Part shown: positions 1-13,500 of the stretch, one piece after another
Numbering within the stretch: the stretch's first letter is position 1
How the letters are laid out: each line of letters begins with the position of its first letter
Assembly (NCBI GenBank): GCA_963575745.1
Contig: CAUYUJ010014548.1
Span: forward strand, 7,501-71,500
Reading direction: 5' to 3'
DNA length: 64,000 nucleotides
Source of the DNA: Prorocentrum cordatum
Taxonomy: Eukaryota > Sar > Dinophyceae > Prorocentrales > Prorocentraceae
The notes under the pieces: generated by a model
What the model saw: the letters and a program-made list of their open reading frames with translations, nothing else
What the model was told of the DNA's origin: nothing
The model's database searches: none
Position numbers and translations under genes: made by a program

Positions 1-68
1 GCCGAGCACACTTTCACCAGGTCTATCTGATAACCTGGTCTTGCGTACGCAAAGGGCTCCACTCGAGG

Positions 69-251
69 GCGCGCAAATACGGATTAGCGATCCAGGGATT
101 TGGCGCGCGGTCGCCAAATCCATGGATCGAGGGAGGTGCCCTCCCCAAAATGCGGCCGGTGCCGCCTCGTTCGGCGTCGGAAATCCACGATTTCCTATGG
201 AAACGGGACCCGTCGCTAATCCACGCCCCCTTGATGCATGTTTGCGATCGC
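69..251. mobile_element. Family VI foldback element, copy 1
   Basis: It ends on the right with GCATGTTTGCGATCGCC, inverted to the left GCGCGCAAATACGGATTAGCG. The centre is a stem GGATTTGGCG / CGCCAAATCC. A copy about 88% identical by eye lies at 61989-62172. Confidence 0.7.
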
Positions 252-326
252 CTGATCCACTCCACTCCACTCCACTCCACTCCACTCCACTCCACTCCAC
301 TCCACTCCACTCCACTCCACTCCACT
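252..326. repeat. (TCCAC)n pentamer array
   Basis: About 15 uninterrupted pentamers begin directly where the family VI element ends. Confidence 0.95.
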
Positions 327-1127
327 CCATACTCTGTGCTCCCACTCCTCCGTCCTCAGCCCTCCCCTCCTCCCTCCCCTCCTCCCTGCTGCTGTTCCTC
401 CTTCCCCCTCTGCCCCTCCTCTCTCCCGCCTGCCCTCCGCCGCCCCCTCCCCCCCGCGTCGCCCTTCCTCTTCCGCTCCTCCCCCCTCCCTTTCCCCCCC
501 CCCCCCCTCTCCTCCCTTCCTCGTCGGCGTCGTCGTTCTCCTTGTCGCACCTGCCCAAGCTCCTTCCTCTCACTCCTCCTCCTTCTGCCTTAAGACGAAG
601 TAAGGGCGAGGATCAATTCGGGTGAGGATACATCGAGAATCTCTGAGATCTGGCCGGCTCTGGAGGATGTCTCGGGCGAGGCGGCCTTCTCAGATCGTTC
701 CGGAACGCTCTGGGACGAATTTATCCTCGTCCTATAAGCCTGATCCCTCCTGCTTTTCAGGCTCACGTGGCCTCCTGATCATCTGCGGCCTTGGGCGCGA
801 ACTGATGGGGGGCGATGACTGGAGGGGAATAGATGTGCCATTTTCGGGCCCCCAAAACTCCTTGCTGCAGCCCTTGCTGCCCCCTATTTATCGCCCCCCC
901 CATTACGCTGATACGTTTCCTGAAAGGGGACGCCAGCGATTTCTAAGACCGCGGCGTTGCGTCTGAGACTTCGATGAGTGGAGTGAAGAGGCGTCCTGCG
1001 GCGACCCTGTGGGCGAAGCCGAGCGGACTCGAGAAATTGGCACCGCCCGCCTCAAAGTCCCTTTCCCTGTGGCTCTTTTTTGAACCACATGAGACGCGTC
1101 CTCCGACAGCCAGCCTCCTGGGCGTAC
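327..1127. other. No gene recognised: C-rich stretch then unique sequence
   Basis: 327-590 is CT-rich and low in complexity. 600-1127 is ordinary composition, and no protein or RNA was recognised there. Confidence 0.6.
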
Positions 1128-1414
1128 GTCGGGCCTGTCCTCCTCCAGGGGGATCTTGGACGACACGTAAAATAGAAGCCGAGCAACATCCCAGACTTGT
1201 CAAAACAATCAGAACATCGTCCCCAGACCAACTTTTTCACTATTTGTGACAATTCCTTCTGTAGACTTGCCATCGCTCGGACGTGCATTCCCTGCGCACT
1301 TTCCGCTTTCGTGCGTGATTTTTTTCGCAGGGTGAGCAAACATTCTCGTCGATGGTCCTCGCCGAGAAAAAATGCACATGTCCGAGCGACGCCAAGTAGA
1401 GGGACAGGCCCGAC
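1128..1414. mobile_element. Family I TIR element with a nested family II element
   Basis: The ends are inverted: GTCGGGCCTGTCC on the left and GGGACAGGCCCGAC on the right. The interior shares AACATCGTCCCCAGAC with the other family I copies. A family II element interrupts its right end at 1265-1396. Confidence 0.75.
1265..1396. mobile_element. Family II TIR element, copy 1 (nested)
   Basis: 132 bp with inverted ends ACTTGCCATCGCTCGGACGT / ACTTGGCGTCGCTCGGACAT, flanked by TAG on both sides (1262-1264 and 1397-1399). Deleting it restores the CTGTAGAGGGACA sequence seen in intact family I copies. Confidence 0.78.
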
Positions 1415-1539
1415 CCAATCCTAGGCTCCGCTCCCCCCCCCGCGCTGCACGGCCTGCCCGCCCGCCGCCATCCCCCCACCCGGAGCAGGCCCGCCGCGGG
1501 CTCCCGCGGGCGGCAGAGGAGCAGCGGCGGCCGCGGCGC

Positions 1540-4500
1540 GGCCCAGGGCAGGTAGATCTTCGGGGCGTACTCGGGGTGCTGCTGGGACAGCTGGAAAGCC
1601 TGCGGCGACATGGCCGTCCCTCCTCCTGCTCCTCCTCCTCCTCCTCCGTCCCTCCTCCTCCTCCTCCTCCGTCCCTCCTCCTGCTCCTCCTCCTCCTCCT
1701 GCTCCTCCTCCTCCTCCTCCTGCCCCTCCTCCTCCGCCCATCGATAAAACAGGGGAGCATAGCTTTCTTCCGATGGGGCAGATCTTAGCAACCGCCAGAT
1801 ATATCCTGGGCCCCCTCGTCGGCCCGGAGCAGTCCTGCACGACGGAGCTGCGCAGGCGACTGCGAGCAGTGGCAAGGTCATACGACGAGTGCGAAGCTTT
1901 CTGGTGTCGAGCGGGGATCCCGTACAAATGGAAACGAGCCATGCTGACATGTAGAGTATTGAACGCGGGTCTCAGCTGCATCAAGTGCTTCCTCCCGACC
2001 GCCGCAGAGTACCACCAGTTATATCGAGCTCTGGGGTGTCTCCTGAGGCGGGCCATGAGAGGAGCGGCGACAAGGTTGAGAGAGACGGGCAAGACGTCTG
2101 GCATGACGACGGCGCAGGTGTTCAAACATTGGAGAGTCCCTCACCCAGAGCATGCAGCTAAACTGCGTAGACTAAGCTGGGTCAAGAGTACCATCCGCAG
2201 ACCCTAGCACAACAAGCAGCTCGTAATAGCAATGTTCGGGGCCCTCGATTTCGAGACCAACATCGACCGTGTCGCCGATCCGACACTCTACGATCACAGT
2301 TACCCGTGGGCCCAGAGTTTCGTGCAGGACTTTCGGGACGCGACCGAGTGCACAGAGAGTTCCCCAGAAATATTCCAGGACCAGGACATCACGCCTCAAC
2401 TCCTCTTCTCGAGCGACATCCAGACACAAACGATCCGCCTCGACGTTCTGGAATTCCGACAAACCCGTTCGAGTTGTCAAATACCGCCGACTGGATTCGA
2501 AGATAATCGAGAGGACGAGGAGATCGAGGAGGAGGCACCGTAGGGAACCAGGAGGTGGAGGTGTGAGATCGAGAAGAAGGGGAAGGAGTGCAACTTGAGC
2601 TTCACGGGTAGAACGGCATTGCGGACCCACATTATCAAAAACACCACACAATACACAACCTCGCCGCGATCCTCACGACAAACAACCAGTATCAATCGCA
2701 GGCAGACGTTCACATGCAAAAGTACGGTTTGGAAACATCTTGCGTGTTCGCTCGCCCGAGGGTACTGCCTGGATGATCGTAGGAGAAACCAGTATGAGCC
2801 GACGCCGTTCGCCACGACCTGTCCCATCTGTAGCCATTTCGATCGAGAATTCTACGGCTTCTGCACTCACCTCCTCACGCATCTCCCCCGAATTCCACAC
2901 AGACATGGAGGTGCTCGCCCAGCAACCGCAAAGACGGGCAAGAGGGGCAAGACGGAGACAGGCCAATCGTCGCAGATCAAGACACGACGCAAGGACGGAC
3001 AGGAAGACAAGGACTCACGGCTCGCCTCGCGCTGGTGGTCGCAAGAGAGACAGCGGAGCTCGCGGCAGCAGTGGTCGAGACGTGGGAAGGAGATGCAGCA
3101 TCTGCGCTCGCAGCTATGGGCTTGCAGGCGGGGATGACGTACAACGAGGACGCGGCCGAGCTGAGGAGGTGGACACGGGAGCGTTGGGCCCGCCTCATCT
3201 CGAGGCGTGGTCAAAGGTAGTGGCCAAGCTCGGACAGGAGACGACGGGAAACGACATCGTGCTCGCAACCGAGATGGGCGCGCTCGGAACCTGGGCCACC
3301 ATTTTCCGCGTCAAGGAACACGAGGGCAGAGCCAAGCAGGGCGGGGGGGAGAGCAGTGCCGAGTGCAGTCCAGCTTCCATCCGGAGCATGCGGGGATCGG
3401 GAACATGCTGGTGGCGTCGCTGCAGGCGGCGGGATTTCGCAGTGAGTACGGGTCGGCGCCGAGGGGAGCTCTCGAGGGGGTCGTCGGTCGTCTTCCGAAG
3501 TGAGAAGTGGGGGCCGTCAGAGTCGTGAACAGTGGTGCCGCTCTCCCCTGCCCTATTCCCCCCCGCCTTTGATTGGAGTGCTCGTTTTAGGGAAGTCGCC
3601 AACGCAGGTAGACCCCCCGCCCCGAGACGTCCTCCGAATGCTGTGCCTGATATAACTTTTTCATCCGCTCTCCCTCGCCAGTTCCTAATTCACCGACCCC
3701 CAGAGCCGAGGCCCGAGGGGAAAGGGGAGGTGGGGCGCGGGACGGGGGGAAGGGCAGGGCTCGGGAGGCCAAAGGTGGCCGTCAACATTTTGTCAGGTGA
3801 GTGCCGCACCGACCGAGACCCCCTGCGTGGGGAAAGGGCGCGGTTCGGGCCAGATCGCTAGTTGGCGACAGCGGCCCCTCTCAGCGAAGTGACGGATTGC
3901 AAAGCGATCTCGAAGCTAGATCTCGAAGGCGGCTGAGTAGCAAAGCGATAGCTCGTGTAGTCGACTCAGCAGGGGATCCGAGGCTAGTTCAGTTCAGTTC
4001 AGTTCCTCCTCCACCTTCCTCCTCCTCCATCCTCCTCCTCCTCCTCCTCCTTCTCCTCCTCCTCCTCCATCCTCCTCCTCCTCTTCCTCCTCCTCCTCCC
4101 CCTCCTCCTCCTCCTCCTCCTCCTCCGCCTCTTCCTTTCCTTGTTCCTCCTCCTGCTAGTCCCCCTCATTCTCCCCTCCTCTTCATCCTCCTTCGTTCAT
4201 TTCTTCCTCGTCCCCCTCTTCTTCCTGATCCTCCTCCTCATCTCTCTTCCTTTTCCTCCTCCTGCTCTTCATTTTCCTCGTGCTCCTCCCCTCCGCTTCC
4301 TCCTCCTTCTCCTCCTCCTCCTCCTCCTCCCTCTCCTCCCCCTCCAACTTCTCCTCCAACTTCTCCTCCTCCTCCTCCTCCTCCATCCTCCTCCTCCTCC
4401 TCCTCCTCCTCATCATCATCATCAGCATCATCAGCATCATCCCTTTTCCGGTCATCCATCCCTACTGCCTCCTCCTCCTCCTCCTCCTCCCCTCCCACTC

Positions 4501-7500
4501 CTCCTGCTCCTCCTCCTCCTCATCCTCCTCCTGCTTCTCCTCCTCCTCCTCCTCCTTCCTCCTCCTCCTTCTCCTCCTCTCCTCCTCCTCCTCCTCCTCC
4601 TCCTTCCTCCTCCTCCTCCGCCCCCTCCTCCTCCTTCTCCTCCTCTTGCTCCTCCTCCTCCTCCTCCTCCTCCTCCTCCTCCTCCTCCAGCAGCTGCCAT
4701 GCGAGAGCAGGAGCGGGCGGAGGAGAAAGGACGACGGTGAGCCGACTCTCGCCCTCTCGTTGAGACCCCATGCCGAGGGCGGCCTCCTCCCATCGGTGCG
4801 ACTCCATGTGCAGGGAGATGAGCTGGCCCACGTCTCCGAGCTTGAGGATGGTCTCCTGTGGGTGGCGGGTGGCTCGGAGCCTCTGGCAGGAGGACAGGGT
4901 AGACGGATGTGTGGGGGGGGGGTGCGATCGGGGGCAAGGGGGTGGGAAGGTGCAGTGCACGTTGTTGAGCACGGTGGCAGTGAGGTGGTGACGACGACGA
5001 GGAGTGACGAGGACGAGGATCAGGAAAGGGACGAGGAGGCATGATGAGCAGAAGGAGGAGGAGGAGGAGGAGGAGGAGGAGGAGGAGGAGGGAGGAGGAG
5101 GAGGAGGAGGATGAGGAGCAAAAAGGGGAGGAGGATGGAGGATGGAGGATGGAGGATGGAGGATGGAGGAGGAGGAGGAGGAGGAGGAAGAGGAGGAGGA
5201 GGATGGAGGAGGAAGAGGAGGAGGAGGGGGAGGAGGAAGAGATGGAAGAGGATTTGGTAATATGTACAAGAGGGGCAGGGAGGAGGACACCGGCCGCTAT
5301 ACATTGTCCAGCTTGAACATGTCGTGCGCACCAGCCCGTCGATTGGATCGGGGAGCTTCTCTGAAGCCCTCCTCGATGCCGCCGGATGCGCTGCTTGAGC
5401 CTCTCACTGGACGTGAGCACCCCCACATCCTGGAACGTCGCCATTTGCGTCTCAATCCATAGCGTGGCCCTCGACCACATGCCCCGCAAGAACCGCGACG
5501 GGCCCCGCAGAACGTCATCGCAGCCAGCCGCTCGGCCGCAGCGGGGTGGGCCACAGTCACCCCGCAAGACCGGAGGTGTGGGAGTCAGACCAGGCCTCAG
5601 AGGTCGCGTTGAGCAGCGATTTCGGGTTTCATTTCTGTTCGCTGTCCCGTGGCCTCGCTATCCCAAGGGTCGCGAGTCTAATTTCTGTCTGTTCTCCGTA
5701 ACCCAATGCTCTTTCTTTCTGAACTGTTTGGGGTTTGATGCCCGTGGCCCCGCTGTTCTCTCAACAATCTCGGGCTTCCCGCAACAATTCAGAGAACAGT
5801 GAGGCCACGGGACAGCAACCGCGACGGGATGGCAACGGAAGTGGAACCAAAGCCGTTCAGAGATCAACGCGGCTATGGAAGAGCAAACGAAGGAGATCCG
5901 AGACCGCACAGAGAGCAGCCAGGCCACGGGGGCGCACACGGAAGAGAAATCCCAAAGCGTTCGCTCGTGGGCTTCACTTCGGGTTGCTCTACCGTGGCAA
6001 GCGAAGCCGACATGCAGACCATCTGTGTGAAACTCATGTGGATTGCTGGTCGTCCTGTCGATACTCTTGGGCTCAGAAACAAGTCGATCCGAATCCTGAA
6101 CGCAAGAATTGGCACTTCCCTGGGAGGTCGTGCTGGAAGAGTCAGCGCCCCCCGGGGGTGCTCCCGTGCTCGTGGCGGTCGAGGAAATCCTGTGGCCACG
6201 CAAACCTGTCCTGCCCCTCCCACCCGGCAAAAACCGGGGTGGGATAGGGGGGGTCATTAGGGAAAAGGCGGAAAGAGAGCACGAGATCACAAACTAGGCT
6301 GCTCCTGCCTCGCCTCGTCGCGCCCGCCGGCTTCAAACGCGCGCCCTGCGCCGGGCAGGTCGCCGCCGGCCTCGGCGCCTGCGCGGCAGGCACGGTGGAG
6401 CCGCTGACGCTGCCTGCCGCCTCGCCCGTTGCACCCCGCCATGGAGGAGGAGGAGGAGGAGGAGGAGGAGGAGGAGGAGGAGGAGGAGGAGGAGGAGGAG
6501 GAGGAGGAGGAGGCGGAGGGGGAGGAGGAGGAGGAGGAGGAGGAGGAGGAGGAGGAGGAGGACCAGTGGAAACCCAAGAGTAATCAACGATGTTGGAATT
6601 AACCCTCTTTTTAAGCTCCCTCTTCATAGGCCCCTATAACGGCTCATTCTATTGAGGGAACTGCCTCGTTGGAAGACAACAGTTTGAAGATCCTGAAGTG
6701 TGCCGAAACATTGTTCTCGGGATTTCAACGCCACTGGTCAACCTGACTGCTGCGTCTTGACGATCCAGAACCGTGCCAGAACGCCGTTTTTGGGATTTCA
6801 GCACAGCGAATCAAGATAACTGTTGCGCCCGCGTAATCTTGAATCCTTCCCAAACGCCATTTCTGGTACGTTGATCATGGGAACCCGTGAAACTTTTGCA
6901 ACTTTTATTGACGAATGAGCGCGGCGCTAACGCGAGAACCACATTTTGAAAACCAACCCGCCCTCAATCCGTGAAACTCTTGCAAATGTTCAAAACGAAT
7001 GTACGCGGCGCTGAGGCGAGAGCCACATTTCGAAAGCGACCCGCCCTCCATCTGTGAAGCTGTTGCCATTGTTTGAGCTTCAGAGCCATAAGTGGCGAGG
7101 AAGTCTCAGGCGACGCGCCCGGACCGCCCTAAAAACTGGCCTCGGGGTGCGACATGGAGGAATTATCTATAAGGAGAAGGAATGGAGGAGGAGGAGGAGG
7201 AGGAGGAGGAGGAGGAGGAGGAGGAGGAGGAGGAGGAGGAGGAGAAGGAGGAGGAGGAGGAGGAGGAGGAGGAGGGGAGGAGGAGGAGGAGGGAGGAGGA
7301 GGAGGAGGAGGAGGAGGAGGAGGAGGAGGAGGAGGAGGGGGAGGAGGAGGGAGGAGGGAGGAGTGGGCGGAGGAGGAGGAGGAGGAGGAGGAGGAGGAGG
7401 AGGAGGAGCGGGGAAGCAAACGTCGAGGAGAGGGGCCCAGGACCCAACGAGCATCACCGTGCCTGCCGTCGTGCAATAAGTTCAGAAGGGGGGGTGGGGG

Positions 7501-10500
7501 GGGCAGGCCCTTAGGCCCGACCGGGCCTGCACCCCCTCCGACCAAGTGGAGAGCCACTCGGAGCATCGCCGGCACCCCGACGAAGAGCACCTCCACGACC
7601 CGAGCGGCGGAAGAGCCTCCACCACGGCCTGCCAGCAGAAACCACGTCCAGCTCCTCCGCGTCCGCCAGCACGATCCCCGCACCTGGCGCGACAAGACCA
7701 CCACGGGCCCGCCTGCGGCGGGCTGCCGCAGGCCATCGGCCGAGCCCACGCTCGGAGCAGCTGCCCCGGTCGCCGCGAGCGTGGCGCACTTGCTGTCCGT
7801 ACAGATCTGTAACGGCCCCCAGAGGCTGTGCATGAGATGGCGACCAGCCGCTGCCTATGCTGGCGAGTCTGTGGTGCAGTGCTCATGGTGGGAGGGCGTG
7901 TGGGAGTGAGCAAGACAGCTTCTGGCGCTCCTCTGGGGAACTCGACCCCTCCCAACGCCCCCCCCTCCCCGGGGATCTTGACGGCGTGGGGGCTCGAGGG
8001 GGTGGAACGTCCAAGTCGGCCAGAGTGGGACCAAGGTGGCCTCCGACGGTCCGACGTGCCTCTATTGGGCACCACGACGGCCCAAAGATGGCTCAAGGTG
8101 GCTACGGAGCCCCTTTAGACGCCCACGAGAAACCCAGATCGCCGCCAAACAAGTTCTCCATGGATGTTGACCTTCTCGCTTTTGCGCTCCCGATGGACTG
8201 GTTCTGTAGGCTCCTACTCCTCCTCCTCCTCATTATCCTCCTCCCTTCCTTCATTTCTACCCTGCCTTCATTCCCGCCTTAACTTTTCCTCTTCCTCCAC
8301 CATCGTCCTCTCCATTTCCTGCTCCTTCCCCTTCTCGTCATCATCGTCGTCGGTCGTCGTCGTCCTCCTCCTCCTCCTCCTCCTAATCCCCTCCCTGCCT
8401 CCCTCCGTCCCTCCCTTGTCCCCCCTCCACCCTCCTCGTCCTCATTCCCCTCCTTCCCCTCTCCTCGCCCTCCTCCCTCTCCTCCCGCTGTTCCCCCTCG
8501 AAGGCAGGGGGGATCCTTGGCAAACGCGTAGTGCTGGTTGCTCCGGAAGCACTTGACGGCCAGCTGCAGCAACTGCGTCTCGGTGGGGGGCATCTGCCGG
8601 ATCACCTCGGGGGGCTGCCGGGCCCCTCCACATCAGGGGACGCACAAGAGACATAGCAGTACTAGATGTCCTCCTTGGAGGCGCGCGTCCGACCCGAACA
8701 TGCAGTATACCCATCTTGTAGAATTATCGTTTCCCGAGCGTTGCGGCCAGAACGCGCCCGCCCCGACGCATACGACAGAAGATTCCTCGGTGCGCGCGTC
8801 GCTCCTGGGGGGGCGACGCACGTATAGTAGAAGTACGCTGGGGTGACACCGACACCAGAGCAGTCGGCCCAGCCACGCCTCGTCGCCTGCGCACGGCAGG
8901 CTCGTGCCGTGATGACCTGCGCAACGGCTTCTGACGCGGCGCTGCGCGTTCCGCCTTGAAGCACTGCGACTACTGACGGCGTGGGTCGTTCGACGTCTGC
9001 CTGTTCCTGGCCACCCGCTGTTGGAGACAGCCGGGGATTCTGAACTGGGGGGGTCCCAGAGAATCCGTCAGGAGGGGGGGGGGAATGAGGCCAACTCCCT
9101 CCAGAACCTGTCCCTAGCCCCCTCTCAGGGTCCACCTTTTTTTTCCTCCTGGCAAAGCACGATGACTCCAGCCAAAGCAGTTGCGACACAGCCGGCGTTA
9201 AAACTGTTAAAGCAGTTTGCGCCCCAACTGGCGTCAAGGCTGTTAAAGCAGCTTGCGCCCAGGTAGGGGGCCACATGCGAGCCCTACCCCTACCCCCCAC
9301 GACTTCTGAGGGGGAGGGTGGGGTTCACTTCGTTCGAGAGCGCCCGAGCGAAGTGAACCCCACCCTCCCCCTCAGAAATCGTGGGGGGCAGGGGTAGGGT
9401 TCGCATGTGGCCCCCTACCAGGGTCCATCTGGCGCAATCTCTCACAGCGGATCCGCTCCGAACGGTCCCCGGGGCCCGAGGCCCGCCCCATAGGGGCCGA
9501 GGAGAGCAAGACACCTCCTCGAACCCAGAGCCTCGAACCTGCCCGCCCTTCCTCGAACCCAGAACCCAGAACCTCCTCGAACCCAGAACCTCGAACCCAG
9601 AACCTCGAACCGAGAAGCTCGAACCCAGAACCTCGAAACCTCCTCGAACCCAGAACCTCGAACCAATGCTGGGCCACCCGAGGCCCCCAGACGGCTCCAA
9701 GTTTGAACGCCCGCGCCAGGTGTCGCGGCCACGCCGGCACGAAGCTGCCGCAGGGCGTCAGCCTTGCACCGACGGCCGACCCAGGCTGGGCACAATCCCA
9801 GGCCCAGCATCTGGTGCTGGCGCCCTCCAGACCAAGGCCTGGCGTTCCCTGATCGTCGTCGTCGTCGTCCTCCTCCTCCTCCTCCTCCTCCGCCTCCTCC
9901 TCCTCCTTCTTGCAGCTCTCCCTCCTCCTCCTCCTCCTTTTCCTTTTCCTCCTCCTCCTCCTCCTCCTCCTCCTCCTCCCCCGCCTCCTCCTCCATCGTG
10001 CTCCTCCTCATTTCTCTTTCTCGTTCTTCTCCTTGTCCCTCTTCCTCCTGGCTGGCCCACAGCTGCCACAGAGGCAGTCATGAGAGGCGAGGCCGGCGCA
10101 AAGCTGCAGGACACTGTCCATCCACGGTCAATACAGATTTCTCTTCCTCCCTCTCCTCCTCCTCCTCCTCCTCCCACTCCTCCTCCTCCTCCTTCTCCTC
10201 CTCCTCTCCTCCTCCTCCTCCTCCTCCTCCTCCTCATCGTCATCATCATCATCATCATCCTCCTGCTCCTCCTCATTATTCTTCTCCTCCTCCTCCTTCT
10301 CCTTCTCCATCTCCTTTTCCTTCTCCTCCTCCTCCGCCCGCTACTAAGTATCCTCCTCCCTCCTCCCGCCCATCTCCTCCTCCTCCCCGTCAGCCTCCAC
10401 CTTCCCTCTCTTCCTCCTCCTCCTTCTCCTCCTCCTCCTCCTCCTGCTTCTTCTCCTGCTCCTCCTCCTTGTAAGCCGCAGGCATCCACCTGCTCCACCT

Positions 10501-13500
10501 CCTCCTCTGCCTTGTAAGCCTCGTCCCTCCGCTGGCCTCGATCAGGCTGTCGAGGGCCCCGATCTTGATGAAGATCTCGGCGGCCTGGCGGGCCGCGGCG
10601 GACGGACGGCAGCTGAAGGCTCCTCCGCCTCAACAGCAGGCGCCGCCCTGGAGTTGTTTGTTTTCTCGCTCCCTCCTCCCCCTCCCCCGTCTGCCCGCCT
10701 GTACTTCCCCCTCCCCCCGCCCCCCGCCCTCCCCCCCCTTCCCTCTCCCACTCCTACTCCCCCACTCCTCCCACTCCTCCTCCCCCCTCCTCCCACTTCT
10801 GAGCCCTGACCTTCACCTCGTTTCCCTCTTCTCCTCTTCATCCCCCTGCTCCTCCCACCAGGACGAATAAATGAGACGGGCACTCTTCCCCAATCAGAGC
10901 TTGCCTCTGTAGAGGTCCTAGCGGATTCTTACGGTAGGGTTAGCTGCGTCGGCGATTTCGGCGGCACGCCAGGGTGCCCGGGTGCCTGGAAGCTGCGCCG
11001 CCGATTTCTGAGGCCCGTCCGGGTGCCCTGGTGCCCAGGTGCCCGGGTGCCCCGGTGCCCCATAGCCCTATAGCCCTATAACCCTATAACCCCATAGCCC
11101 GATAGCCCTATAGCCCTACAGCCCTATAGCCCTATAGTCCTACAGCCCTATGGCCCTATAGCCGTACAGCCTTATAGCCGTATAGCAGTAAAGCTCTATA
11201 GCCCTATAGTCCTACAGCCCTATCGCCCTATAGCCCTGTAGCCCTATAACCCAATAGCCCAATTACCCTATAACCCTACAGCCCAATAGTAAACTAGTCC
11301 AATAATCCTATAGCCCTGTAGCCCCATAGCCATATAGCACTATAGTCCTATAGCCTTATAGCCCGAAAGCCCTGTAGCCCTATAGGCCAATAGCCCAATA
11401 ACCCTATAGGCCTGTAGCCCTATAGCTACATAGCCCTATAGCCCTATAGCCCCATAGCCTTATGGCCCTATAGCCCTATAGCCCTATAGCCGCATAGCCC
11501 TATAGCCCTGTAGCCCTATAGCCCTGTAGCCCTTTAGCCCTTTAGGCCTATAGCTCTATAGCCCGATAGCCCGATAGCCCTAGTCCTATAGCCATATAGC
11601 CGTATAGCGCCCTATTGACCCTATAGCTCTATAGCCCTATACCCCATAGCCCTATAGCCCTAGCCCTGTAGCCCTATAGCCCAATAGCCCTATAACTCTA
11701 TATAGCCCAATGGCCCCATAACCCTACAGCCAAACTTGGCCTAGTAGACCTAACATACCCCATTTACCATCGATCGTATTACGTTGGTGTTCTCACATCC
11801 ATCGCCGTCGTCGTCCAAGAGACGCAACAACAAATCATGCCCTGGTAAAACGACAAAGACTTTGACTAGGTTTTTCTCTGGTATCACTCATTATCTTCCT
11901 ATGCTTACTCTTCTAGGACAAGGACAAGTGCAGGGACGAACGGCGGACGGGAAAGAGAAGCAGGAGGGGGGAAGGAGTGGGGGGGAAGCATGACCAGGTT
12001 GAGCGAGGAAGACACGCGAATAAAGAAGCGCTGGCGGGAATCACGTGCCGCACTGGCGTACGGGGGGAGGGTCAATCGGAATCAAACGTGGGTAGTGCAG
12101 TGGCGTTGTCTGCATGCGATGCTGGGGAGTAACGCCGCGGCCAACACACCTGAAGCAGGAGGAAGAGGAGGACGAGTAGGACCAATACTGACGCAGCGTA
12201 TGAGGGGAACGATGATGATGCTGATGATGATTATGATGATGACGATGCTTATGATGATGCTGATGATGCTGATGCTGATGCTGATGATGATGATGATGGC
12301 CATGTTGATGCTGGTGCTGTTGCTGACGCTGCTGCTGCTTCTGCTGCTGCTGCTGCTGATGATGATGATGATCGCGGTGGTGAGGACGATGATGGTGATG
12401 ACGATGACGACGAGTATGACGACGATGGCCACGATGATGATGCTGCTCATGATAATGAAGAATCTCTAGACGATAAGGATGCTGTTGCTGCTTGTAATGA
12501 TGCTGATTATGATGATTGTGATGCGGCTGATGATGACGATGATGATGATGCTGAGGATGATGATTATGCTGCTGATGTGGACGATGATGGTGACTATTGT
12601 CATGATTATGATGATGGCGATGATGATGATGATGATGCTGGTCAGGAGGATGATCACAATGATGATGACGATGCCGTTTATGATGGCGATGACGTTTATG
12701 ATGACGATGGCAATGACGATGCTGATGACGATGATGCTATGACGATGATGATGGTGATTGGGGTTGTGTTGGCGATGATGATGTGGATGATGATCGGCTC
12801 CCCCGTTCGCGAAGGCGAAGCAAGGGACCATGGAGCGAATCGGCTCTCATTGTCGCACTTGCGAGCGAAGCGACTCGCAACAGCAGGCGGCAAACTGAAA
12901 CCTGAAAAGCGAATCGCCGCGCCCGACTCATAAGACGCAGACGCCGCACCTGGGCGCGGTTAGAATTCCAAAACGAACACGAACGCCACTGCTGCACGCA
13001 CACATGCCGCATACCGCGCCGGCCAGTGCAGGAGGATGGAGGACCAGGAGGGGAAGGAGGAGGCGGAGGAGGGAGGGGGAGGGGAGGGGAGGAGGAGGAA
13101 CAGCAGGGGGAACACGGATCGAGGAGGACGCAATGCGCTGCCAGCGGCAGAGCAGCGCGGCGGCCGCGAGGGCTTGCCGCGCATGGCGCGCGCAAGTCAC
13201 TCGAGGAGCCCGTGGCCGCCGTCAAAGCGCGACGCGGTGGCCGCACGAGCTCGGACGCGCGGCCGCCCTCGTGTGGTCGTCCTCACCCAGGAGCCCACCG
13301 ACCAAGTGGCTCGTCTTGGTCAGATGCTTGACGTAGAAGTTCAGGTAACAGATCCCTTTGCCTGTGCGCCCGTGCGCGACCTTGACGCCGACTGCGCCAA
13401 ACTGTAGCCATCGAGAGCGTCTCTTGCCACCGTGTCCGTCGGCACGGAAGCTGAAGCCTCCACGCCTCTTCTCATCCGCCCAAGTGCCTGTGATATTCAA

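Noticed and set aside
4005-4690. Pro/Ser/Leu- and Glu/Arg-rich open frames over GGA/CCT tracts
   Set aside because: Pure trinucleotide repeats give open frames on all six readings. No flanking protein similarity supports them.
7129-7833. Protein on - at 7.5-7.8 kb ([15 protein letters not shown]...)
   Set aside because: It could not be placed in IFT122 or any family, and it runs into the GGA tract. I saw no splice or domain support.
11050-11740. A true telomere
   Set aside because: The unit is TATAGCCC, not TTTAGGG, is degenerate, and lies inside the window with genes on both sides.
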